The position numbers were made by a program, and so were the translations under genes. This document shows positions 1 to 8,457 of a stretch of DNA of 64,000 bases, piece by piece. Position 1 is the first letter of the stretch. The number at the start of each line of letters is the position of its first letter. Location of the stretch: the NCBI RefSeq assembly GCF_001975225.1, contig NZ_CP019445.1, positions 2,542,001-2,606,000 of the forward strand. Direction: 5' to 3'. The stretch comes from Kosakonia cowanii JCM 10956 = DSM 18146 (GTDB taxonomy: Bacteria; Pseudomonadota; Gammaproteobacteria; Enterobacterales; Enterobacteriaceae). The notes under the pieces were generated by a model. It saw only the letters and a program-made list of their open reading frames with translations, did no database searches and was not told where the DNA came from.

Positions 1-1086
1 AAGCGTTATCACGCTGCTTCTAAACAACCTTTTGATCTGCTGGCAGAGATTGGCAGAGACAGCGTTGGCGCGGTGACATTACTGCCTCCTGAGGAGGAGA
101 GTGCTTCCCGGGCATTAAGCTGGACAACGCTTGATGGGCCGAGGCTGGAAAAAGTGCTGACCGCCTATCAGGCTGATATTCCGCTGGGCATGATTGAGGA
201 TGAAGATGATTTCAGGATTTCAGTTGCGGGCGCGCAGGAGAAAACAGCGCTGTTAAAAATAGAAGATGCATGGTGCATTCCAAAAGGCATGACCCCCACA
301 ACCCACATCATTAAGTTACCGATTGGCGAAATTCGCCAGCCGAATGCGACGCTGGATTTAAGCGAGAGCGTCGATAACGAATTCTTTTGCTTAGCGCTGG
401 CCAGGGCGTTGGGTTTTGCCGTGCCGGAAGCGGAAATTGTTCGCGCGGGCGCGATCCGGGCGCTGGCCGTTGAGCGCTTCGACAGACGCTGGAACGCGGA
501 TAAAAACGTTCTGCTTCGGTTACCGCAAGACGATGTTTGTCAGGCGCTGGGGCTGCCCTCTTCCCTGAAGTATGAAGCGGATAACGGTCCGGGGATTGCA
601 AGAATTATGTCGTTGCTGTCCGGTTCGCGTGACGCGCTAAAAGATCGTCATGATTTTATGAAGTTTCAGGTTTTTCAGTGGCTGATGGGCGCGACAGACG
701 GGCATGCAAAAAACTTCTCCCTCTTTATTTATGCCGGAGGAAGCTACAGCCTTACGCCTTTCTACGACATAATTTCGGCGTTTCCTCTACTCGGCGGCAC
801 GGGGTTACATATGAGTGACCTGAAACTGGCCATGAGCCTGAAAGCGACGAAAGGCCGGAAAATGGCTATTGATAAAATCTTGCCGCGTCACTTTCTGGCA
901 ACGTCCAAAGAGGTCAATTTCCCCCAGCAATACATGGAGGAGATCCTGCACTCTTTCGCGGAAAACCTGCCGACAGCCCTTGAGCGAGCAAGGCACTCTC
1001 TGCCGGAAGATTTTTCATCGCGCGTAGAAAAAGCGATATCGACAAATGTGCTCAGGTTACATGCAAGGCTGGTTAAACATCTTTAA
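1..1086 (+). CDS. hipA: HipA serine/threonine kinase toxin, 5' end outside the window
   Basis: The reading frame is open from base 1 and the first codons (KRYHAASKQPFDLLAEIGRD) already match the middle of HipA, so the N-terminus and the antitoxin gene hipB would lie upstream of the window. HipA is the kinase toxin of the HipBA persistence module and phosphorylates glutamyl-tRNA synthetase. Visible family motifs are the autophosphorylation loop FRISVAGAQEK, the catalytic GATDGHAKNFS and the metal-binding FYDIISAFP. These key residues are intact, so the kinase looks functional. A GTG at 73 is an internal codon, not the start. The gene ends in TAA just before a REP pair. Confidence 0.9.
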   Translation, partial: KRYHAASKQPFDLLAEIGRDSVGAVTLLPPEEESASRALSWTTLDGPRLEKVLTAYQADIPLGMIEDEDDFRISVAGAQEKTALLKIEDAWCIPKGMTPTTHIIKLPIGEIRQPNATLDLSESVDNEFFCLALARALGFAVPEAEIVRAGAIRALAVERFDRRWNADKNVLLRLPQDDVCQALGLPSSLKYEADNGPGIARIMSLLSGSRDALKDRHDFMKFQVFQWLMGATDGHAKNFSLFIYAGGSYSLTPFYDIISAFPLLGGTGLHMSDLKLAMSLKATKGRKMAIDKILPRHFLATSKEVNFPQQYMEEILHSFAENLPTALERARHSLPEDFSSRVEKAISTNVLRLHARLVKHL

Positions 1087-1116
1087 TTGGCTGTGCGCTC
1101 AGGCGACCGGGACACA

Positions 1117-1200
1117 TTGCCCGATGGCGCTGCGCTTATCGGGCCTACGGAATGCGCTGGCTATGTAGGCCGGATAAGGCGTTAGCCGCCATCCGGCAAT
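1117..1200. repeat. REP pair (BIME-like)
   Basis: Two GC-rich imperfect palindromes in opposite orientation, each built on the enterobacterial REP core (GCCGGAT..., ...ATCCGGC). They fill the gap between hipA and the convergent chemoreceptor gene, a usual REP location. Confidence 0.75.
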
Positions 1201-1210
1201 GGCTTTCAGG

Positions 1211-2749
1211 TTACAGCCTGAAGGCGTTCACATCGTTCAATAGTTTGCCGGCCTGGTGGCTGAGGGAGTTGGCGGCGGTGGCCATCTCTTCCACCATCGC
1301 AGCGTTTTGTTGCAGGTTGCCTTCCATCTGGCTGACGGCGACGTTGACCTGCTCAATGCCGTAGCTCTGCTCGGTGGATGAGTTATTCACCTGGTTTATC
1401 AGCACCGTGGTTTCATCCACCGCGCCGAGGGCTTCGTTCATGCGCGTGGTGACATTGGCGGCGTAATTTACCCCCTGGCCGACATTCTTAATCGCTTCAT
1501 CAATCAGACCACGAATATCGCGCGCCGCAACGGATGAGCGCTGTGACAGCGAGCGCACTTCGCCTGCCACCACCGCAAAACCTTTGCCCTGCTCACCCGC
1601 GCGGGCGGCTTCAACGGCGGCGTTCAGTGCCAGGATATTGGTCTGGAAAGCAATCCCATCAATGATGTCTGTAATTTCTGAAATCTTCGCGGAAGAAGCC
1701 GAAATATCATCAATCGATTTTTGCAGCGAACTGAGTTCGCGGTGGCTCTCGTTGACCATCGTCTGCACGCGGCCGATATAGGTATTCGCCTCTTTGGCGT
1801 TATCCATATTGTGTTTCACCGTTACCGACAGCTCATTCATGCTGGCTGCGGTCTGCTCCAGTGACGATGCCTGAGACTCGGTGCGCGAAGAGAGATCATC
1901 ATTGCTTTTGGCGATCTCGCTGGCGGCGGTATCCACTTCGTTACTGGCATCTTTTACGCTGGCTAATACGTGGCGGATTTTATCCATCAGCGCGTTAAAA
2001 CTTGCTGCCGTCGCGCCGAGTTCATCGTTATTATCCAGCGCCACTTTATGGGTTAAATCGAGAGAGCGGCTGATTAATCCCATGCTCTCCTGCAAACTTT
2101 TTAAGCCCTTACTTAAGTAGCGCAGAATAACCGAGGCGAAGACCGCGACCAGCGCAACCAGAAAGACAATCGTGCCCACTAACAGCCAGAAAGTATTGAT
2201 ATATTGCGTATGGTTATTTTCGGCATACTCTTTCGCAATACTGTAATTATGTGCCAGCATCTCTTTTAAACCGGCACTTAATGCCACTGATGCATTGGCG
2301 GTAGCACCGCCGTCAGAGACCATCAGACGCGCCGCTTCTATTCCCTGGTTATGGTAGGTATCAGACATAGCCTCGGTTTTTTGCACATAATCATCAAAAA
2401 TATCACGCGTCTTTTTCAGTAATTGACCGTCAATTTTATCGCTGACCAGATTGGCCTGGTACTCATCAAAGATCTGGCGAGTTTTATTTAACTCATCTTT
2501 CGCCTGCGCCATATGTTTGGTAAACACCGCTTCATCGGTCACCAGCAGCGACATCAGGATTTGGCGTCTTGCTTCTTCGCGGTGCTGCACCGCTTCGCTC
2601 AGCTTGCTGATGCTCGGCAGACTATTTGACACAACATAGTCAAAACGGTTTTGCGCATTATCTAATGCCCTGATGCTTAATCCGCCCAGCACAAGCATCG
2701 CAATAAAGGTGATAGCAAAAACAATAATTAATTTTCTTAAAATAGTCAT
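1211..2749 (-). CDS. Methyl-accepting chemotaxis protein
   Basis: A 512-residue inner-membrane chemoreceptor. TM1 is about residues 7-29, a periplasmic four-helix-bundle-type sensor domain covers about 30-186, TM2 is about 187-209, HAMP about 210-262, then a long cytoplasmic coiled coil. The hairpin tip that binds CheA/CheW is the highly conserved IDGIAFQTNILALN at 363-376. The protein ends NAFRL and has no NWETF-type pentapeptide, so it lacks the CheR/CheB tether of the high-abundance receptors and may rely on neighbouring receptors for methylation. The ligand is unknown. A sigma-28-like promoter sits about 40 bases upstream. I see no direct counterpart at this place in E. coli. Confidence 0.93.
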   Translation of the reverse strand: MTILRKLIIVFAITFIAMLVLGGLSIRALDNAQNRFDYVVSNSLPSISKLSEAVQHREEARRQILMSLLVTDEAVFTKHMAQAKDELNKTRQIFDEYQANLVSDKIDGQLLKKTRDIFDDYVQKTEAMSDTYHNQGIEAARLMVSDGGATANASVALSAGLKEMLAHNYSIAKEYAENNHTQYINTFWLLVGTIVFLVALVAVFASVILRYLSKGLKSLQESMGLISRSLDLTHKVALDNNDELGATAASFNALMDKIRHVLASVKDASNEVDTAASEIAKSNDDLSSRTESQASSLEQTAASMNELSVTVKHNMDNAKEANTYIGRVQTMVNESHRELSSLQKSIDDISASSAKISEITDIIDGIAFQTNILALNAAVEAARAGEQGKGFAVVAGEVRSLSQRSSVAARDIRGLIDEAIKNVGQGVNYAANVTTRMNEALGAVDETTVLINQVNNSSTEQSYGIEQVNVAVSQMEGNLQQNAAMVEEMATAANSLSHQAGKLLNDVNAFRL

Positions 2750-2791
2750 AACGGCCTCAGGTGCAATCCATATCCAACGCGGATGCTATTT

Positions 2792-2818
2792 TTATCGGCG
2801 ACTAAAGTGAAACCTTCA
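2792..2818 (-). promoter_or_regulatory. Sigma-28 (FliA) promoter of the chemoreceptor gene
   Basis: On the minus strand the -10 is GCCGATAA, identical to the flagellar sigma-28 consensus. An 11-base spacer separates it from TGAAGGTT, which matches 6 of 8 positions of the -35 TAAAGTTT. The implied start of transcription is near 2785, about 35 bases before the ATG. Confidence 0.7.
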
Positions 2819-3162
2819 GCCAGAACATTATAAAAAGAGAGGTCTTTTAAGCCTTTTTTGATCTGGACACGGATTGCGGAGGAATAATGATTAAATACAA
2901 AGGGTAGTGATGGATAATAAAAGGTAAAAGCCACTTTATATAATATATTTTTGATTCTTTAGATGGTGTTTTAAATATATTCTACATCCATTCATGAAAA
3001 AAAGGAGTATTAGTGTAGTGCTGGTGAAATATTAATGAGTAACACTTAATAGTAAAAGTGCGAGACTTTCATCGCGGTGCTCGTTTTGCGGGCCTGTCGT
3101 GTTCATATTCTACGTGTTTACTCTATGCTGAATTATCCTGTTTCAGGATAGATAAGTAAGAC
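2819..3162. other. AT-rich intergenic region, no gene recognised
   Basis: This stretch between the chemoreceptor promoter and the small regulator gene is AT-rich (notably 2930-3060). I see no convincing coding sequence or structured RNA. It probably holds the promoter of the regulator at 3203; the short minus-strand frame over 2746-2934 has no family resemblance. Confidence 0.5.
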
Positions 3163-3202
3163 ATGGATTTTCAAACTAATGAGATTTTCAGAGAGTAAAT
3201 CT

Positions 3203-3430
3203 ATGGCATCTCTCTACTCAGACGAGTACCAACGCCTGATCGCGGCACTTAAGCAAGCGCGTAAAGCGCGGGGCATCACGCAGATGCAGCTTGCTGAGGC
3301 GCTCGGGCGACCACAATCCTTTATCGCCAAAATCGAGAGCGGCGAGAGGAGGCTGGATGTGGTGGAGTTTGTGCATCTGGCGAGGCTGGTAGGGCTGGCG
3401 GTGGAAAACGTACTCAAAGAAATTCAGTAG
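3203..3430 (+). CDS. Small XRE-family (Cro/C1-type) transcriptional regulator
   Basis: A 75-residue protein that is almost entirely one helix-turn-helix domain. The recognition core reads GITQMQLAEALGRPQSFIAK, followed by the typical IESGERRLDV turn and a last helix VEFVHLARLVGL. I chose the ATG at 3203 because AGAGAG lies eight bases upstream; the ATG at 3179 has no ribosome-binding site. A 12-codon frame (3163-3198) ends four bases before the start and could couple translation. No restriction, toxin or phage gene adjoins, so its target is unknown. An intrinsic terminator follows. Confidence 0.82.
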   Translation: MASLYSDEYQRLIAALKQARKARGITQMQLAEALGRPQSFIAKIESGERRLDVVEFVHLARLVGLAVENVLKEIQ

Positions 3431-3453
3431 AGCGTATAACCGTTTTTAAGATT

Positions 3454-3480
3454 AAAGGCTCCCTGCGGAGCCTTTTTTGT
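3454..3480 (+). terminator. Intrinsic terminator between the XRE gene and mtnD
   Basis: A 9-bp stem (AAAGGCTCC / GGAGCCTTT) with a four-base loop CTGC and a T tract. The flanking A tract means it could also stop mtnBCD transcripts coming from the other strand. Confidence 0.75.
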
Positions 3481-4023
3481 TTACGCCAATCTTGGATACC
3501 CGTCCGCAATCGCATCACCGGTAAATTGCGCGATCCAACCCTCGGGGTTATCAAAAATCCTGATCGCCGTGAAGTTCGGTTCTGAACCCATATCAAACCA
3601 GTGCGGTGTGCCGGCGGGCACGGAGATAAGGTCGTTCTTCTCGCACAGCACCTGGTAGACTTCGTTGCCGATATGCAGGCAGAAGAGCCCGGCGCCTTCA
3701 ACGAAGAAACGCACTTCATCTTCGCCGTGGGTGTGTTCGCTGAGGAATTTGCTGCGCAGCGCCTCTTTTTGCGGGTTGTCGGCGCGCAGGCTGATCACGT
3801 CCCAGCTCTGGTAGCCTTTCTCCTCCACCAGCTTGTCGATAGCGTGCTGATAGGCGTTGATCACTGTTTCCGGCGTTGGGTTAGCGCCCAAATCGCGGTC
3901 GGCCTGCCAGCGCTCAAAGCGCACCTCTTTCGCATTCAACTTCTGCTGAATCTCTGTGGCGTCGGTGCTGTGCCATACCGGCGTGCTGGCATCGGTGTCG
4001 GTGTAAATCGTCAGTGCGCTCAT
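3481..4023 (-). CDS. mtnD: Acireductone dioxygenase
   Basis: A 180-residue cupin enzyme of methionine salvage. It oxidises the acireductone made by MtnC to 2-keto-4-methylthiobutyrate and formate (iron form), or off-pathway to methylthiopropionate, CO and formate (nickel form). The metal ligands are visible as H97, H99 and E103 in [13 protein letters not shown], and H141 in GTPHWF. Length equals the Klebsiella enzyme. Its ATG overlaps the mtnC stop as ATGA, so the two are translationally coupled. It is the last gene of the mtnBCD operon. Confidence 0.96.
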   Translation of the reverse strand: MSALTIYTDTDASTPVWHSTDATEIQQKLNAKEVRFERWQADRDLGANPTPETVINAYQHAIDKLVEEKGYQSWDVISLRADNPQKEALRSKFLSEHTHGEDEVRFFVEGAGLFCLHIGNEVYQVLCEKNDLISVPAGTPHWFDMGSEPNFTAIRIFDNPEGWIAQFTGDAIADGYPRLA

Positions 4024-4709
4024 GAGGGGATCTGCTCCGGCTTAATGGTGCTGAATGAGTTAACCTGGTGATGATGGCTGGCTGCGTCATCATCATCACG
4101 AATCAGTTGCGTGGTGCGAAAACCGGCCTCTTCGGCAGCGTCCAGCTCCTGATGAATGTCGGAGAGGAAGAGAATAGACGAGGGCGGTAGCGCAAGCTGT
4201 GCGGCGATATTGCGATAGGACTGCACTTCGCGCTTCGCACCGACCAGCGTGTCGAAATAGCCGCTGAAGAGATGAGTAATATCACCTTCGTCGCTGTAGC
4301 CAAATAACAGTTTTTGCGCAGCAACGGAGCCAGAGGAATATACATAGAGATCAATGCCCTGCGCTTTCCAGTTCTCCAGCGCGGGCAGCACGTCGGGGTA
4401 GAGGTGGCCGGTAAAATCGCTGTTCACGTAGCCATCGCGCCAGATAATGCCCTGCAATGCTTTCAACGCCGTCGATTTGCGGTCTTCATCCATAAACGCA
4501 AACAGCACCTCGATAAGCTCAGCGCTGGTGGCGTTCGGCTGCGCAATCTCTTCCCGCAGATTATCAAGAATGGTGCTGACCGGTTCCTGATACTGTTGCG
4601 CAGTGACAAAACCTGCCAGCCGCTCGCGGGCGTAGGGGAAGAGAACGTTGTGCACAAAGCGGATATCGCTGGTGGTGCCTTCTATATCGGTGACAATCGC
4701 GCGGATCAT
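4020..4709 (-). CDS. mtnC: Enolase-phosphatase E1
   Basis: A 229-residue HAD-superfamily enzyme that enolises and then dephosphorylates 2,3-diketo-5-methylthiopentyl-1-phosphate to the acireductone used by MtnD. The HAD nucleophile motif is at the N-terminus, [11 protein letters not shown], with D8 and E10. I started at the ATG at 4709, which overlaps the mtnB stop in an ATGA, rather than at the longer frame start at 4742; the extra 11 residues have no family support. Confidence 0.95.
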   Translation of the reverse strand: MIRAIVTDIEGTTSDIRFVHNVLFPYARERLAGFVTAQQYQEPVSTILDNLREEIAQPNATSAELIEVLFAFMDEDRKSTALKALQGIIWRDGYVNSDFTGHLYPDVLPALENWKAQGIDLYVYSSGSVAAQKLLFGYSDEGDITHLFSGYFDTLVGAKREVQSYRNIAAQLALPPSSILFLSDIHQELDAAEEAGFRTTQLIRDDDDAASHHHQVNSFSTIKPEQIPS

Positions 4710-5320
4710 AATCTCTCCAGCAGTCGGCGCTGCAATTCGCATTCAAATAAAAACTCCAGCCCTTCGAGGTGACGGCGCGCTTCGGCGACGTCGCGCCCCC
4801 AGCAGGTTAACCCGTGGCCGCGCAGCAGAAAACCATAACGTAACGGGTTTGATTCGGCATAAGCGGCGATGCGCCCGGCGAGCGCGTCGATATCCTGATC
4901 GTTATCGAAAATGGCAATCGGCACGCTATCGAGGTGCGTCTGCTGCCCGCTGAGGGATTTTTGCATCTCATACCCGCTCAGTTGCAGCGCGGCGCTTTTC
5001 TCCACCCGCGACAGCACGGTGGCGTTGACGGTGTGGACATGCAGCACTGCGTTAGCGTCAGGGTAGAGGCGGTAAATCAGGGTGTGGAGACCGGTCTCGG
5101 CGGAGGGTTTGCGCCCGGATGGCGCATGGTTGTCGGCGATGGAAACCTGCAAAAAATCCTCCGGCGTCAGACTGCCTTTATCTTTTCCGGACTCGCTCAG
5201 CCAGCACCATTCGGCACTTTGGCGCAGGGACATATTACCGCCCGTCGCGGGTGCCCACCCTTTGGCGCCGATCCAGTGGCAGGCAGAAACAAGTTGCTGG
5301 AGTTGCAGGTTGTCAGTCAT
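4706..5320 (-). CDS. mtnB: Methylthioribulose-1-phosphate dehydratase
   Basis: A 204-residue class II aldolase-fold, zinc-dependent enzyme that dehydrates 5-methylthioribulose-1-phosphate in methionine salvage. Zinc-binding histidines are visible in HVHTVN (H94, H96) and RGHGLTCWG (H169). It is first in mtnBCD and has an AAGGAAA ribosome-binding site. The upstream enzymes (MTA nucleosidase, MTR kinase MtnK, isomerase MtnA) are not in this window. Expression probably responds to MetJ through the boxes at 5354-5369. Confidence 0.95.
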   Translation of the reverse strand: MTDNLQLQQLVSACHWIGAKGWAPATGGNMSLRQSAEWCWLSESGKDKGSLTPEDFLQVSIADNHAPSGRKPSAETGLHTLIYRLYPDANAVLHVHTVNATVLSRVEKSAALQLSGYEMQKSLSGQQTHLDSVPIAIFDNDQDIDALAGRIAAYAESNPLRYGFLLRGHGLTCWGRDVAEARRHLEGLEFLFECELQRRLLERL

Positions 5321-5353
5321 CGCGTTTCCTTATCAGGAATATCGTTGTGATAT

Positions 5354-5369
5354 AGACGTCTAAGCGTCT
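5354..5369. promoter_or_regulatory. Double MetJ box between mtnBCD and mtnE
   Basis: Two adjacent 8-bp met boxes, AGACGTCT (perfect consensus) and AAGCGTCT (6 of 8), lie in the divergent promoter region. MetJ with S-adenosylmethionine binds tandem met boxes, so both methionine-salvage units are probably repressed when methionine is plentiful. Confidence 0.75.
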
Positions 5370-5372
5370 TGA

Positions 5373-5400
5373 TTGCCAAATACTAGCATCGTGTTATAGT
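5373..5400 (+). promoter_or_regulatory. Sigma-70 promoter of mtnE
   Basis: TTGCCA, a 16-base spacer and TATAGT. The -35 begins three bases after the MetJ boxes. On the other strand TTGGCA and TCTATA, 17 bases apart, could serve mtnBCD, with the MetJ boxes in that spacer. Confidence 0.6.
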
Positions 5401-5436
5401 GGCGGCAACTTGAGTCTCGACAGCAGGCACGAAAAG

Positions 5437-6597
5437 ATGCGCAATAACCCTTTGATTCCTGAGAGTAAACTCCCCGCTTTAGGCACCACTATCTTCACGC
5501 AAATGAGCGCGCTCGCCCAGCAGCATCAGGCGATTAATCTTTCACAAGGCTTCCCGGATTTTGACGGCCCGCGCTATTTGCAGGAGCGGCTGGCGTATCA
5601 CGTTGCGCAGGGGGCAAATCAATATGCGCCGATGACCGGCGTGCAGGCATTGCGCGAAGCAATTGCCGAGAAAACGGCGGCGCTTTATGGCCATCAGCCA
5701 GACGTGAACAGCGACATTACCGTCACCGCCGGGGCGACGGAAGCGCTCTATGCGGCGATCACCGCGCTGGTGCGCGAGGGCGATGAGGTTATCTGTTTCG
5801 ATCCGAGTTACGACAGCTACGCGCCTGCGGTTGAGCTTTCCGGCGGGGTGCTGAAGCGCATTGCCCTGCAACCGCCGCACTTTCGCGTTGACTGGCAGGC
5901 TTTTACCGCGCTGCTTAGCGATCGCACCCGGCTGGTGATTGTTAATACGCCGCATAACCCGTCGGCGACGGTGTGGCAGGAGGCCGATTTTGCCGCGCTG
6001 TGGCAGGCGATTGCCGATCGGGAGATCTATGTGCTGAGCGATGAAGTCTACGAGCATATCTGCTTTGCCGACGGCGGCCATGCCAGCGTGCTGAAGCATC
6101 CGCAGCTGCGCGAGCGCGCCGTTGCCGTGTCGTCGTTTGGCAAAACCTACCATATGACCGGCTGGAAAGTGGGGTACTGCATTGCGCCCGCCGCCATCAG
6201 CGCCGAGCTGCGCAAGGTGCACCAGTACTTAACCTTTTCGGTGAACACCCCGGCGCAGCTGGCGCTGGCTGATATGCTGCGCGCCGAGCCGCAACACTAC
6301 CGCGAGTTGCCGGCGTTTTACCGCGCGCGCCGCGATGTGCTGGTCAATGCATTACGCGAGAGCAAGCTGGAGATTTTGCCCTGCGAAGGAACCTACTTTT
6401 TGCTGGCGGATTACAGCGCCATCTCCGATCTCGATGATGTCGCGTTTTGCCAGTGGCTGACGAAAGAGGTGGGTGTGGCGGCTATTCCGCTGTCGGTGTT
6501 CTGCGCCGATCCCTTCCCGCATAAGCTGATTCGCCTCTGCTTTGCGAAACAGGAATCGACGCTGCTGGCGGCGGCAGAGCGACTCTGCACGCTGTAA
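5437..6597 (+). CDS. mtnE: Methionine aminotransferase (PLP-dependent, YbdL type)
   Basis: A 386-residue fold-type I aminotransferase closely matching E. coli YbdL, which transaminates 2-keto-4-methylthiobutyrate to methionine. The PLP lysine is K236 in SSFGKTYHMTGWK; TPHNPS and SDEVYEH are the other cofactor-binding signatures. I started at the ATG at 5437 (MRNNPLIPES), which gives the YbdL length; the TTG at 5410 would add nine unsupported residues. Here it lies divergent to mtnBCD, so it probably completes that pathway. In E. coli K-12 the gene is called ybdL. Confidence 0.94.
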   Translation: MRNNPLIPESKLPALGTTIFTQMSALAQQHQAINLSQGFPDFDGPRYLQERLAYHVAQGANQYAPMTGVQALREAIAEKTAALYGHQPDVNSDITVTAGATEALYAAITALVREGDEVICFDPSYDSYAPAVELSGGVLKRIALQPPHFRVDWQAFTALLSDRTRLVIVNTPHNPSATVWQEADFAALWQAIADREIYVLSDEVYEHICFADGGHASVLKHPQLRERAVAVSSFGKTYHMTGWKVGYCIAPAAISAELRKVHQYLTFSVNTPAQLALADMLRAEPQHYRELPAFYRARRDVLVNALRESKLEILPCEGTYFLLADYSAISDLDDVAFCQWLTKEVGVAAIPLSVFCADPFPHKLIRLCFAKQESTLLAAAERLCTL

Positions 6598-6601
6598 CGG
6601 C

Positions 6602-7348
6602 TTACTTCTCGCCCATAATCGTTTTGAGCTTTTCTGCATCCGGCAGGCCGACCGCCTGCTGGAGTACATTCTCTTCATTCATATAGTAGATAGCGGGCGT
6701 GGCGTTGGCCCCGAGATCGTCCATGATTTTCTGATTGAGATTGAGCGAGCGCATGATCGCCGGCGGGATAGTTTTCGGCAGCGCCAGCGTCATTTTGCCG
6801 TTCGACTGCTCATACTCATGCCAGCTTTTGGCCGGATCTTTCGCGCTGAGGATCGCCGCCGCCGCCGCCGGGCTTTCCGGTTTGATTACGCCGACCATCA
6901 AGGTGCGGATCTGCACCTTGCCGGACTCCACCCACGGGCGCGCCTGCTGCCAGAACTGTTTGCAGTAGGGGCAGTAAGGGTCGGCAAAGACGTACACCAC
7001 GCGCGGCGCGGTTTTTTGCCCGTCGAGGATCCAGTCTGCTTTCTCCATCCGCTGCCAGAGTTCGCGCCCGGCCGGGCCATAAAGCTCCTGATTGAACAGC
7101 TTTTCGCTAAGATTGGTGCCCGCTTCGTCATACATGTAGCCAGAGATGGCGTGTTTACCGTCTGGCGTGACGTAGATGGTGACGCCCATCTCCTGATATT
7201 TACCCAGATAACCCTTCATGCCGCCCGGCGCGTCAAAGGATTTAATGATGGTAATGCCTTGCTTTTCAATGGCTTTAACCGGCGCGGGCAGATCTTCGGC
7301 GTGCAGGGTCAGCGGCAGCAGGGTGAGCATTAACAGGCGCTTGAGCAT
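6602..7348 (-). CDS. dsbG: Thiol:disulfide interchange protein DsbG
   Basis: A 248-residue periplasmic DsbC/DsbG-type protein with a short signal peptide cleaved after LHA (residue 17), an N-terminal dimerisation domain and a thioredoxin fold with the active site C126-P-Y-C129. DsbG reduces sulfenylated cysteines and isomerises disulfides and is kept reduced by DsbD. The ATG at 7348 was chosen over a frame start 15 bases upstream because it gives the family start MLK. It is divergent from ahpC, and an OxyR-like operator lies 35-70 bases upstream, which fits known OxyR control of dsbG. Confidence 0.95.
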   Translation of the reverse strand: MLKRLLMLTLLPLTLHAEDLPAPVKAIEKQGITIIKSFDAPGGMKGYLGKYQEMGVTIYVTPDGKHAISGYMYDEAGTNLSEKLFNQELYGPAGRELWQRMEKADWILDGQKTAPRVVYVFADPYCPYCKQFWQQARPWVESGKVQIRTLMVGVIKPESPAAAAAILSAKDPAKSWHEYEQSNGKMTLALPKTIPPAIMRSLNLNQKIMDDLGANATPAIYYMNEENVLQQAVGLPDAEKLKTIMGEK

Positions 7349-7382
7349 AAAAATCCTTATCAATTCAGTGGGTAAAGGTAAG

Positions 7383-7419
7383 AAAGGCTAAACCTATCAC
7401 AGCCATAGGCAAGAGACAG
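7383..7419. promoter_or_regulatory. OxyR-like operator between dsbG and ahpC
   Basis: OxyR contacts four tetranucleotides in the register ATAG-N7-CTAT-N7-ATAG-N7-CTAT. Here the four positions read AAAG (3/4), CTAT (4/4), ATAG (4/4) and ACAG (1/4), all with exact 7-base spacing. The centre is near 7401, about -64 relative to the start predicted for the plus-strand promoter at 7430-7458. Confidence 0.6.
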
Positions 7420-7429
7420 GGAATAATGA

Positions 7430-7458
7430 TTGTCGAACTCCCAGGGGAGTGGTGTAAT
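7430..7458 (+). promoter_or_regulatory. Distal promoter in front of ahpC
   Basis: TTGTCG, 17 bases, TGTAAT. It begins ten bases after the OxyR-like operator, the geometry expected of an OxyR-activated promoter. Predicted start near 7465. Confidence 0.45.
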
Positions 7459-7464
7459 CAACCC

Positions 7465-7571
7465 TGTTTGCCGTCGACAGATGGCAGGCGTATCGCACAG
7501 CCAGCGCGCTGGCGCTGAAGTCACCCACGGGTATTTCAGATATTGAGGCCACCCGTACCGGTGGCCTTTTT
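7465..7571 (+). ncRNA. Candidate short RNA or terminated ahpC leader
   Basis: A transcript from the distal promoter would run about 107 bases and end at the strong terminator at 7546-7571, well before ahpC. It has no convincing open frame and contains GC-rich inverted sequence near 7500-7516. It could be an oxidative-stress small RNA or an attenuated leader. The proposal rests only on promoter and terminator geometry. Confidence 0.35.
7546..7571 (+). terminator. Intrinsic terminator upstream of ahpC
   Basis: Stem AGGCCACC / GGTGGCCT (8 bp), six-base loop, then a run of T. It lies about 140 bases before the ahpC start, between two candidate promoters. Confidence 0.75.
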
Positions 7572-7612
7572 ACTTTTGGCTAATGTCTGTTCACAGAGTT
7601 GTTCGTTGGCGT

Positions 7613-7642
7613 TTGTTAGCTAACGCTTATTGATTTGATAAT
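7613..7642 (+). promoter_or_regulatory. Proximal promoter of ahpC
   Basis: TTGTTA, 18 bases, GATAAT, giving a leader of about 63 bases. A perfect inverted repeat, TAATGC-AAAC-GCATTA (7639-7654), overlaps the -10 and start site and could be a regulator site. Confidence 0.55.
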
Positions 7643-7712
7643 GCAAACGCATTAGCCGTCGTAAGCAAAGTTCGTTAACTTATGCCCCAACGAAAACACG
7701 GAGGAAGTATAG

Positions 7713-8276
7713 ATGTCCTTAATTAACACCAAGATCAAACCTTTCAAAAACCAGGCGTTCAAAAACGGTGAATTCATCGAAGTAACCGAGAAAGATACCG
7801 AAGGCCGCTGGAGCGTCTTCTTCTTCTACCCGGCTGACTTCACCTTCGTATGCCCGACCGAACTGGGTGACGTGGCTGACCACTACGAAGAACTGCAGAA
7901 ACTGGGCGTTGACGTTTACTCTGTTTCCACCGATACCCACTTCACGCACAAAGCATGGCACAGCAGCTCTGACACCATCGCGAAAATCAAATACACGATG
8001 ATCGGCGACCCGACTGGTGCCCTGACCCGTAACTTCGAAATCATGCGTGAAGATGAAGGTCTGGCAGACCGCGGTACTTTCATCGTTGACCCGCAGGGCA
8101 TCATCCAGGCTATCGAAGTGACCGCTGAAGGCATCGGCCGTGACGCATCTGACCTGCTGCGTAAAATCAAAGCGGCTCAGTATGTTGCTTCTCACCCAGG
8201 CGAAGTGTGCCCGGCTAAGTGGAAAGAAGGCGAAGCGACCCTGGCTCCGTCCCTGGACCTGGTTGGCAAAATCTAA
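7713..8276 (+). CDS. ahpC: Alkyl hydroperoxide reductase subunit C (peroxiredoxin)
   Basis: A 187-residue typical 2-Cys peroxiredoxin that reduces hydrogen peroxide and organic hydroperoxides in the cytoplasm. The peroxidatic cysteine is C47 in FVCPTE and the resolving cysteine is C166 in EVCPAKW. It forms decamers and is recycled by AhpF, encoded next. A strong GGAGG sits seven bases before the ATG. Codon use is strongly biased, as expected of a very abundant protein. A REP and a terminator separate it from ahpF, so ahpC is probably made in excess over ahpF. Confidence 0.98.
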   Translation: MSLINTKIKPFKNQAFKNGEFIEVTEKDTEGRWSVFFFYPADFTFVCPTELGDVADHYEELQKLGVDVYSVSTDTHFTHKAWHSSSDTIAKIKYTMIGDPTGALTRNFEIMREDEGLADRGTFIVDPQGIIQAIEVTAEGIGRDASDLLRKIKAAQYVASHPGEVCPAKWKEGEATLAPSLDLVGKI

Positions 8277-8314
8277 ATTTCCGGCGGCGCAAAGTCTCTC
8301 CCGGTCTGCAAAAC

Positions 8315-8344
8315 GTAGGCCGGGTAAACGTAGCGCCACCCGGC
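8315..8344. repeat. Single REP element
   Basis: One REP-type palindrome (GTAGGCCGGGT... / ...ACCCGGC) between ahpC and ahpF. Such elements often stabilise the upstream mRNA, here ahpC. Confidence 0.6.
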
Positions 8345-8346
8345 GT

Positions 8347-8375
8347 AAAACGGGTGCAATGCACCCGTTTTTCTT
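8347..8375 (+). terminator. Terminator or attenuator between ahpC and ahpF
   Basis: Long stem AAACGGGTGCA / TGCACCCGTTT followed by TTTTTC. It would lower read-through into ahpF. Confidence 0.7.
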
Positions 8376-8457
8376 CCACACACCATGATTCAAGTTGCAT
8401 CCAGGCGGCTCCAATGAGGCAGCTTGCATGATGATGTTTTAAGAGAAGGATACCGAC

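Noticed and set aside
2746..2934. 62-codon minus-strand frame upstream of the chemoreceptor
   Set aside because: It overlaps the sigma-28 promoter and has no ribosome-binding site or family resemblance.
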